A program made the position numbers and the translations under genes. From Gigaspora margarita (Eukaryota; Glomeromycota; Glomeromycetes; Diversisporales; Gigasporaceae): a DNA stretch of 64,000 nucleotides. Positions 37,175 through 46,800 of the stretch are shown piece after piece; position 1 is the first letter of the stretch, and each line of letters begins with the position of its first letter. Location: the NCBI GenBank assembly GCA_009809945.1, contig WTPW01001245.1:93628-157627 (forward strand), written 5' to 3'. The notes beneath the pieces were generated by a model. The model worked only from the letters and a program-made list of their open reading frames with translations. It made no database searches and was not told the origin of the DNA.

Positions 37175-38690
37175 TTTGAAATTTTATATTTCATATTTAT
37201 ATAAAATAAGATCTTGGCTTCAAAGATCCAAAATTATTTTTTTAAGATCCTAAATTCTTTCTAGTGACAATGTTAAAAGGTAGACCACATAAAAACACAG
37301 AACCATATGTGGTATATGGAAAGAACTTAAAAGAATACAAGACTAGTTTCAGTGCTATGGTATGAAAAGTTTCATATTTATATTCAACAAGGTCTTGGCT
37401 TCAAAGATCCAAAATTCTTTTTTTAAAATCCTAAATTTTTGCTAATAACAATGTCAAAGGGTAGGTCATATAAGAATATATAATTTGTACAGTATATGAT
37501 GAAGATCTTAAAAGAATACAAAACTAGCTTTAGTATTATAGTATAAAATTTTTGTGTTTATATTCTAAAAAACTTAGTTTTGATCTAAAATTCTTTTTTT
37601 TTGGGATTCCAAACTTTTACTAGTAACAATGGCAAGGTAAACGCATAAAAATACAGAATTATGTAAGGGTGTGGCAACTTAGAGAAGTTGGTAAGTTGTC
37701 ACCTCCAAGTGGCAGGTCTAGGGTTCAAATCCTACTGGCGATGCTTTGAAAAATAGATGGGTACACTACCTGTAGTCCTTGGTACACCATCTCAAATAGG
37801 AGCCTTTGGGTGCACAAAATCCAAGGACCAGAGAATTGAAACCTATTTGGCAAGTCCCAAGTAAGGAGGTAGCAAAGATCTTTAATAGTGCTACCAAAGC
37901 CAGAATATCAGAAACCAGAGCCAGAGAATCAGACAACAAGACTCTTGAGAAGGGGGTCCACCAACCTGGCTGCTGGAGTCACACTGGAGGAAAAGGACAT
38001 GAGTTTCAGCAGCATGTACCAAGGGGGGGGAGTCTATTTGGCGCTTAAAGCCAGGCTGACCAACCCTTCTGAGCTAACTAGTTTGGAAGTTTTGGGATAC
38101 CAGAGAAGGACTGATAGGAAGGTTGTGGTAGGTGCTAGGTCAGAGCAAACCTTACAAGGGCAGAAGTAGGTAACAGTAGTGGTTTAAAGTTAGTTCTGAC
38201 TACAAGTGTTGATATAATGCAGATGTGTAAGTTATTGAAGTGTAGGTAAATACTGGGATGGGATGGTACTGCTCTACCAAGTTTTCTATCAAGAATAAAC
38301 TAGTCCTAAGGGGATGTGAAAGAGATCTGGGTGTCCAAACTGACTTGTGTTGCACTGCGGATGTCTGGTGAATCAGTTAAGATTGGTCAAGGAGCAGATA
38401 AGATCAGAGGGTTTAAATAGGCAGGTATGGTAGCTAGTATAGAACCTTGGGTGGACCACTTAAATTAGACACCAAAAGTGTACATGTGGCTAGTTGTACC
38501 TTCGTCCCTGTATAATTTCTGATGAGTAAACTGAATAAACACTATCCCCCAAGATGGGCACTTTGAAACCAAAAAAAAAATACAGAATTACGTGCAGTAT
38601 ACAGCAAATATTAAAGAAATACATGAATAGTTTTTTTTTGGTATTTTAGTATTGTGGTATAAATTTTTTATTTTATATTCAACAATATTA
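37175..38690. repeat. Satellite-like tandem repeat, about 187-bp unit, interrupted by a retroposon
   Basis: Units start near 37,180, 37,367 and 37,555. Each has ATCTTGGCTTCAAAGATCCA, TCTAGTRACAATG..AAAGG, CATAAAAACACAGAA, GTATATGG and CTTAAAAGAATACA. The third unit is split at AATACAGAATTATGT by the retroposon 37,665-38,580 and resumes at 38,580 with the same sequence. Confidence 0.7.
37665..38580 (+). mobile_element. tRNA-derived retroposon (long SINE), copy 1, CpG-decayed
   Basis: The 5' head has a Pol III A box-like AGAGAAGTTGGTAAG and a B box GGTTCAAATCC. The body is about 830 bp and the 3' end is GGGCACTTTGAAACC followed by ten A. The target duplication is ATACAGAATTATGT at the left and ATACAGAATTACGT at the right. 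It is collinear with copy 2 at 39,563 over almost its full length. Most CG sites of copy 2 are TG or CA here. A short frame of about 60 residues (WQVPSKEVAKIFNSATKARI at its core) is open in both copies. I do not call it a gene. Confidence 0.8.
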
Positions 38691-39090
38691 TTTTATTTAA
38701 GTTAATTGCTTAGTAAATTAGCATAGATATGATTTAAATCAAATACATATGAGCGATATTATTTAACTTAATATAGGCTAAATATTGTAATTTGTCTCTA
38801 GTAAAAATGGTAATAACAGAAAAATAAAAGAGAATTACTATTAAAATATAGTAAATGAAAAGTAAAGCTTTGCTAATAATAAATTGTTTTGGCAATAAAT
38901 TATTTATTTGTATACTGGTATATTCTAATATTGTTATTAGATTATTATTGATTTGATTGGACAGTGATCATGTTTTGATCAACATTATCTCACATATATT
39001 ACTGTGATTGATTTGATTGGTTAATTGGCATATTTTGATCATTGTGTATAACAAAATCGAATTTATGTGACATATTGAATGGAGTCAAAT
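38690..39090 (-). repeat. Dispersed repeat shared (inverted) with 57,520-57,760
   Basis: Read on the minus strand, CGGATTTGACTCCATTCAAT, a TGTCACATAAATTCGATTTT block and GCCTATATTAAGTTAAATAA have counterparts in the same order at 57,540-57,760 on the plus strand. The family is unknown and no coding frame is visible. Confidence 0.5.
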
Positions 39091-39562
39091 CCGCCTATAT
39101 GACAAGCCAATAGAAAACAAAAATAAAAAATATAAATAAATCAAAAAAAAACAGGTATAAATGAACCCAAATTAGGCACATTTTGAACCTAATTTAGGTC
39201 TGTTTAATTTTAGTGTTGGTTTACTCCCAAGCAAATATGAAAAAAATAACATTAAATGAATCTTTAAATTCAAATGGCCTAAGTACAATATGAACTTTTA
39301 TTATATGCTAAAATCTAACAACAATGACTATAGTAAGTGGTTTTTTTATTGAGTTAATAGCTCAAGCAATTAATTGAAAGTTGTAGAGCTGACTGAGACG
39401 CATCTAATGGTGGTTATATCATTCAAATTGGCCCAGTGTATGCTAAGATATCACTAAAAAAATGATTGGCTGACTATATAAAAACAACTAGAAAATTTAT
39501 ATAGTCAGCCAATTATTTTTAGCAATATCTCAGCATACACTAGACCAATTTGAATGATCTAA

Positions 39563-40546
39563 GAGGGTGTGGCGACCTAGGGAAGTTGGTAAGTTGTCAC
39601 CCCCCAAGCGGCAGGTCTAGGTTCAAATCCCACTGGCGACACTTTGAAAAATAGACCTGTGTTACGGTAACTGTTTCTTGTCGATCGGTTGCTTGGTACA
39701 CCATCTCGAATGGGAGCCTTGGGCGCACAAATTCAAGGAACCGGAGAAACGGAAACCCGTTTGGCAAGCCCCGAGTAAGGAGGTAGCAAAGATCTTCGAC
39801 GGCGCTACCAAAGCCAGAATATCAGAAACCGGAGCCGGAGGATCAGACAATAAAACCCTTAAAGAGGGGGTTCACCAACCTGGCCGCCAGAGTCGTACCG
39901 GAGGAAAAGGTCCTATGCTGCGGAAGTAGGTACCAAGGGAAGAAGGCCATATCGACCCTTCTGGGCTAACTGGTTTGGAAGTTTGTGAATTCGGTGTAAG
40001 GACCGGTAGGATGGTAATGGTGGGTGCTGGGATTGGAGTGAACCTTGCAAGGGCAGAAGTAGGTAACGGTAGGGGTTTAATGGTTAGCCCTGACTCCAAG
40101 TGTCGGTATAATGCAGATGCGTAAGTTACCGAAGTGTAGGTGAATATCTGGTGGGACAGGTACCGCTCTACCAAGTTTCCCCCGAGGATAACAGGACCAG
40201 GGTTACCTGGCTGGGTCCTAAGGACTATGGATAGTGTATCCGGGACAGTCTGACTGACTTGTGATGTAATGGGATTAGTCCCGGTGACACAGGATGGGTT
40301 GGCAGGAGGGACAGAAAATCAGAGGGTTTAAATAGGCAATTCCCGTAGTTGGGTTGCAGGTATGGCAGCTAGTGTGGAACCTTAGGGCGGACCACTTAAA
40401 TTAGACACCAAAAGTGTACGTGTGGCTAGTTGGATCCTCGTCTATGTAACAAATGTCGGTGAACCCCATGTGGTTCACCAATGGCCCTAATATCCTGAAT
40501 AAAATTCCTAGGTCCCAAGGTGGGCACTTTGAAATGAAAAAAAAAA
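39563..40546 (+). mobile_element. tRNA-derived retroposon (long SINE), copy 2, CpG-rich
   Basis: A perfect 15-bp target duplication (ATTTGAATGATCTAA) flanks a 984-bp element with an A-rich 3' tail. The first 76 nt (39,567-39,642) look like a tRNA: GTGTGGC and GCGACAC can form a seven-position acceptor stem with one mismatch, the A box is AGGGAAGTTGGTAAG, and the B box is GGTTCAAATCC. The body contains no reverse transcriptase, so mobilisation by a LINE in trans is expected. It is far richer in G+C and CpG than the surroundings. The length is unusual for a SINE. Confidence 0.85.
39567..39642 (+). promoter_or_regulatory. tRNA-like head with internal Pol III promoter
   Basis: The A box-like GGGAAGTTGGTAAG and the B box GGTTCAAATCC sit about 40 nt apart, inside a 76-nt tRNA-like segment. 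This is the expected internal promoter for retroposon transcription. The T and anticodon stems are poorly paired, so it is not called as a functional tRNA gene. Confidence 0.6.
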
Positions 40547-41169
40547 TTTGAATGATCTAACCACCATTAGATGCGCCTCAGTGAGCTCAACAACTTTCAA
40601 TTAAATGACTTGAGCTATTAACTTAATAAAAAATCACTTATCATAGTCACAGTTGTCAGATTTCAGCATATAATAAAAAACATAGTAATTTTTCCCAAAT
40701 TCTAATATAAAAAATAGTGCTAATCTTATTCAGATCAGTAATTAACTACATACCCTAATAGCAAGTTTTTTATTTTGCCTCTCATTTTCAGTATGGTATA
40801 TAGTTATGAAAACATATACTAGTATTTCCTTTTTTGCTATCAAGAAACCTATGCAGCAGCTTCACAACTTTAACTTTTTTTTTATTTTTTTTTTATTTTT
40901 TTTTTTGCATTTGTTCTAGTCTGTGTTTAACAACTAGGCTGTCATTCTGACAGCCCAACCTTTGACCATGTAGTCCTGGCAGGTCACACTATCCGGTACT
41001 CTTGGTTTAATAATTAACAATACTGATTGCATACATAACTTTCATCAGGTTACTAATAATCAAATTACCTTATATTCATGGATAATAGATGATTCGAGAC
41101 AAAAGTTGCCTTAATCTATACGTATCAAGAAAGTAATTCATGATAGACCGCAATAGTCAGTAAGTTTTT

Positions 41170-42305
41170 CAACTAAATTTTTTACAGCAAGCATGATAGT
41201 AATTTCACTAATTTAATCTTTAATCGCTAATATGCACCACAACTGTCAGTAAATTTGTAAAAAAATTTTTTACAGGAAATCATAGCATTGTAGAATTTGC
41301 AACTGTAATTCCAACACAAAAATGTGTTATAGAATTTACGACTATGATTCCAACACAAACTAACTCAACTTTAACGCATATTGTGTATCACCATTGTATT
41401 TTGAAATTTTTTGTAATAAATTTTTTTACAAATAAGTTATGATAGAATAATTTCAATATATATAGTATGCCACCGCATTAGTAATGCCAACTAATTTAAC
41501 CACATGCCGAGCTGTTGTGATAGCTCATAAGTTTTGTAATAGAATTTTTACAGTAAATCAAATAGAAATTATAACAATTTCAATACAATCTAACTCATAC
41601 TGTAAAGTGAAATGAAGAAATTATAAGAATTAAAAAAAAAAATAATAAAGAATCTGATCTTAAAATTCATTTAAGAATTCACGAACTTTGATATTTTTGA
41701 TGAATAAACTTAAGTAAAATAATTCTTTAGCAAACATGAGAAAAAATTTTAACAACTAAAAAAAAAAAAACTTATACATATTTTGCTATAGAACTACCTA
41801 CACTAAATTCTATCTTAATATTGATATACCAAATTAATTCTATTTTATATAGCTCACTGCATTTGTCGATGCGTTTCTTGTAATACAAAACTAACTTAAC
41901 ACATATTGTGTTATCGTTTGATAATTTATAAGCTTTATAATCGAATTTTTTTACAGTAAATCAAATAGAATTATGACAATTTTAATACATTTAACTCATA
42001 GTTAGCTAAGACAGTAAAGTTATTGCTGGTGATTTGATGAAATTGTAAGAATTAAAAAAATAAAAAATCTTTAAATAGAGGATTTTAAAATTCATCTAAG
42101 AATGCCCGAACGTTGTTAGTTTTAATGAATAAGCTTTAGTAAAAAAATTCTTTAGCAAATATGAAAAATTTTTAATTCACAAGAATACATCTACCGTATT
42201 AAGTAATTACAAAAAAAAACTTACACTAATTCACTATAGAACTATCTACACTAAATTCTATTCTAATATATTGATATACAAAATTATTTCGCATAGCTCA
42301 CGAAT
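41170..42305. repeat. Direct repeat of about 400 bp, two copies
   Basis: Blocks TTTTACAGTAAATCAAATAG, a CTAACTCATA segment, TTCTTTAGCAAA, and TATAGAACTAYCTACACTAA then AATTCTATYYTAATAT recur at 41,545-41,880 and 41,945-42,300. Earlier degenerate pieces with TTTTTTACAG start at 41,180. No gene is seen from 40,690 to 42,600. Confidence 0.6.
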
Positions 42306-42310
42306 TTTAC

Positions 42311-42542
42311 AGGAGGGTCCCCAAAATTCTGGGTTGGATGCGTCAGATCTAGGTTGGCGTTTAGCCCAAGCTGTTAGCGGGTTCTATAGCAAAATTATCA
42401 TCTGGGCATTTTTTACTTAATGAATGTTATGATTTATTAGTAAAATTTTTTATGATCGGGGCAAAATTGATCAATTCCGATCAGCCGACCATGATTCCGA
42501 TGCACTCTGAAGTATTTCGACACGGAATTTTTGGGGACGCCC
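42311..42542. mobile_element. Tc1/mariner-like MITE, TA target (232 bp)
   Basis: The ends are CAGGAGGGTCCCCAAAATTC and, inverted, CAGGGCGTCCCCAAAAATTC. TA flanks both ends. A second, CpG-decayed copy of its interior lies at about 63,405-63,745: GGTTCTATAGCAAAATTAT and GGCAAAATTGATCAATTC occur in both. There is no coding frame. Confidence 0.7.
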
Positions 42543-42620
42543 TGTATGAGTTATAGCTCACTACATTTGCCCGACGCATTTCTTGTTCATCATGAACAAG
42601 TCCTGTGACCCATTTGTCAC

Positions 42621-42707
42621 ATGGAAAGTCCAATGACTCGCAATCATGTACCGCCTTGTGAATCCGTTCACAAGCGCATCAGAGCACTTAACGATAAATA
42701 TTTACCG
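42621..42707 (+). CDS. Possible first exon of an unknown gene
   Basis: An ATG at 42,621 opens a 29-codon block (starting MESPMTRNHVPPCESVHKRI, then RALNDKYLP). It ends exactly at a consensus donor CCG|GTAAGC in phase 0. The base composition is much richer in G+C than the neighbours. Two short hairpins overlap the region: CTTGTTCATCATGAACAAG at about 42,581-42,599, and CTTGTGAATCCGTTCACAAG. The next exon was not identified; AAAATGCAG at about 43,065-43,073 is one possible acceptor. I recognise no family. It may be a remnant of a decayed gene. Confidence 0.3.
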
Positions 42708-43899
42708 GTAAGCACATTTTCTATTTATTTTAAAAACTACATATTAATTCTGTGAGAATTTTGCTTCTCTTTGTAACTGTATAACCAAAAAGACATTTAT
42801 AACGATAAGTTTCGAAATGTGTTAATTGAATTTTATTTTTTTTATTTTTATTTTTTTATTTATTTTTTTTTTTTTGGTCTTGTGACGATACTAAGGGTGT
42901 CATGATCCATTTTGTCCAATTAGAGATAATATTACATACATCCAATCAGAACTTGGGGAAATTGAAATTTGCTACTATAGTATAAGTTTGATTTTTGAAA
43001 TATATATTTTTAAAAAAATTTGTAGGCGCAGATTTCATGCTTATTACTTGCCTTCTTTTTCATAAAAATGCAGAAATTGTGTGTGCTTAGTCGAAATGTC
43101 AGTATATGCAAATGTTGATAAATATATTAATAAAGCTTTCTAATATATCAAAAGGTTTAGGACTTAATTGATGAAAGTATGCTTCAAGCAGTGGAATGCT
43201 ATTATTTTAAGGAGTTCATGTCGAATTTTCCTAAAATTTGCACAGATATGGTAATTTTAAGATCAGTGTTATTTTTATGGACACTGTTGCGCAAAAAAAA
43301 AATTAAATAAATAAAATGAATACAGTTAACTATTCCTATATCGAAAAGATTGTTCTAGAAGACAAATTCATTATAGAAAATTGCTATATTTTCTTAAAAA
43401 GCTATAACTCTCTATATTGAACCATTATCAAATTTTAATTTTGAATTATTTGGAGCTCACTGTGAATGATCAAAACTTTATAAAATTTTTTACATAAAAG
43501 GTCAAGGTATTTCATTTCAAAAATGTTCAAATCGTGATAAATATACGTAATACCAACCATTTAGTATATTTTATGTACTGTAAAACCTGTTATTAATTTT
43601 ACGAAAAGTTTTCAAATTTCAAATTTACATTTATGATATAGATGCCGTATGATGGATTACATTAAAAATGATCGGACAAGAAAGTTATAAACTTAGAAAT
43701 AAAACAAAGTGTCAATTAATGTATTGTTTTAATGTTATATTTTTAACAAAGATTTTGCAGTACAAGGTAAAGCACTGTCAAACATAAATTTTAGTTCATA
43801 TATATTCCAGCGCCTCAAACCCTAATTTTAAAGTATATAAACATCTAAATTACTGTTCACATCTTGATATTATAAGTTAAAATCCAGTGTTCAAGTAGT

Positions 43900-46800
43900 T
43901 TAATAAACTGCAATTATGTGATAAAATATTAAGATAAGAAAATGAATGAACAAGAGTACTCGTAGTGCTCTATCTACTTTTGTAGTAAATATGGCATGAA
44001 CTGTATTAATTAAAACACTTTTAATATATCCAACTATCTTATTATCAAATAAAAGATATGTAAAACATTCTTTCAAAGTCATTTCACCAAAAGTTTGAGC
44101 CACGCCATCTTTTATAATTTGTTCACTTTTATGTTTCTCTAATAAAGTTATTTCTTCAAAAGTTGGAATTTTATCATTCACTGAATCATTTATAATTTGT
44201 TCATTTTCATTTTCTTTATCAGGAACTTGAGCTATAATTTTTTTTATGATTTGCTCATTTTTTTTGAGATCTAAATTCCAAACATTACCAATTGTCATTT
44301 CTGATAAATTGAAACAGTTTTCAAGTTTAAGGGCTTTGAATAATTGCTTCCAATGCCAATTTTTTACTGTTTCAGATTTAAGTTCAGAAAGAATAGGATT
44401 TACTTTAATATAAGCTTTTACTGTATCTTCTAAAAATCTAAATGCTGAATATGAATGTATATGGCTTGGTAATTCTTTAATAGACCTTAGAATATTTTTT
44501 AATTGTAGTTGAATTTCTTGTGGCATCATTAAAGACCATGGGATTTCTTTAATAGCATTGATTGATTGCCAAATTTTGAAAGAGAACTCCAGACAGATTT
44601 GAGATCTCTAATTTCTTCAAGAATAGAACCTAGATGATCTTCAATAGTTAAATTAATTTCAATAATTCTTTTGCTTGGTACATTGTATAATATTATCTTT
44701 AAGATAAGTAGCACGGCTTTTGTAATTGTTAAGAATACATATTGCAATGTTGGGCTTAATTTCTCCACCAATTGGTTTATTTTTATTCCAATCAGAAACA
44801 AAATTTTTGATTTCTAATATTAATCCATCTATAGTATTTAAAATAGAAATATCAGATTACATATATATATTCCAAATTATGAATAATTGAATTAATATAA
44901 TAAACAATTACCGATTTGTTCTTGAATCTGATAATTTGTTTGGTCCAAGATTTCGTTAAAAGCACTCCATTCGCCTTCAATTTGTTCAATATACAACCAA
45001 TCATTTGGAAATTGATACCGTTGTCTTTTTAATATTTTTTGACATTCACGAAATATTTCAATATCCACGTGCCATTTAGAAACCTTATGTTTAATATCTT
45101 GTGTAAAAATAATCAAAGCAATAGTTTCACTTATATTATTGTTCTGCATTGATTTAGTTTCAAGTTCATTACGAAAATTTGAAACTTTAAAATAAAATTC
45201 TCGCATTGAACTACCAAGTTTAATACCAAATTTATTAAGAACATCATGTTGCAAATGATCATATCTTGCATTAATTTTGTTTTGTATTTGTTCGTAATTA
45301 ACTATAATACAACCAAATGAATGTTCAACTTCTGAATTATCAAATAAAGTACGTGATTTCTTTATTTCAGAAAGAATCTGTTTCCATTTATTGAGATCAT
45401 TACCAAGTCGATCATAAATATAATTAGGTTCAAGATCCCATAATGATTGAAATTGGAACCATTTATTAATATATTCAGATACTTCTTTCAATTTGACTTC
45501 AATGACTTCATATGCTTTCTCTAGTGAGCCATCAAGAATTTTTGTCAATAAATTAGAATAAGAAGTTTCTCGAGAAACTGGGAATTTTTTGACTTGTTGA
45601 ACAAGATTACGTGAACCTTGAATTCTTGGCAAGTTGCATACAACCGCTAATATAATAATTAATATCTTTTTAATAAGGTAATTAATGTGTATAATAATAA
45701 TAGTTAAGAAAACATAAGAAAAAAGTTGACTTACATAACCATTCATGTAATTGATTATAACAATTAATTCTGGCTTCCTCAATTGGTGAATCTAGATAAA
45801 TTACTTGATTATGAACACACACTTCATGAATAGTGTGTACAAGCACAGGTTTTTCAGTTTTTATTGTTTTTGACCTTTCACAATCAATAGAATGATTTTT
45901 AACCATTCTATGTCCGGTATTTTTTACAACTTTATTAACAAAGACTGGTTCTATAGCATCAGTAAAATTGTCACAAAATGCAATAAATTCAGTTGTCCAT
46001 GCAGATATAGCATGTTGTAGTCGTTGAATCAAGACAGTTTCAATTTGTTTGTCAAGCTGCGCAATCCATGTGTCAAGATTAGAATAAGATTCAGAATTAA
46101 GACGGTCAATCTAAAAATAAAAAAAGATAGGATTCAATATATTTTATGCTTAAAAGAGTTTACAATACAATGCAATATCAAATTAACTTACCAATTTTTG
46201 AATTTTCTCCAAATTGGAATTAAAATTTTTTGTCAAATATGCACAAATTTTTAGGTCATCAATTAGATACAAAATATCTTCATAAATAGTAATCAAAGTA
46301 TCAACCTTATATTGAAATTCTGTAACAGTATTTGCAAATTCTCGTACAAAAGTAACATGATTTTTCTCAGGAGAATCCAACTCCTTAGGAAAATTACAAT
46401 TATAAATATTCGCAAAATATTTCCACTCAAAATTAATACTTTTAGCAATCATAGCTTGAATATTTTTACGATAATTGGTAACTAACATAATAATATCAGG
46501 TTGTTTTTGAACTTTTTGTATTGTTTGTGTATATGTTTTAACAGTTTCTATAAGACTTATGGCGAAAGGATATACACGTTTGGCTATATTTGCACTTTTT
46601 GTTATATTATGTGGTATAACATAATTTAACCATAATAAATTACGTACTTCTTTAAATAAAGTAAGTATTGTGGATCAAAGTTTACACTTAATTGAAGAAT
46701 GTTTCCTTGAGTGTGATTTTGTGAGATTTTAAATAATCTTCCTGGCATGATTAATTCACTACGATTAGAAATTTCTGTTTGCCAAGCTTCAAAAATCTGT

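Larger units (their letters stand above)
39290..40690. mobile_element. Foldback element carrying a retroposon insertion
   Basis: The left arm 39,290-39,485 and the right arm 39,495-39,562 plus 40,546-40,690 are inverted copies. Matching pairs include TGAGACGCATCTAATGGTGG against CCACCATTAGATGCGCCTCA, and TATAGTCAGCCAATTATTTT at the centre. The right arm is split by the retroposon 39,563-40,546, so the foldback element is the older of the two. Without the insert it is about 400 bp. Confidence 0.75.

Noticed and set aside
39567..39642. A functional tRNA gene
   Set aside because: It is 76 nt with A and B boxes and an acceptor-like stem, but the T and anticodon arms pair poorly. It is the head of a retroposon with a full target duplication.
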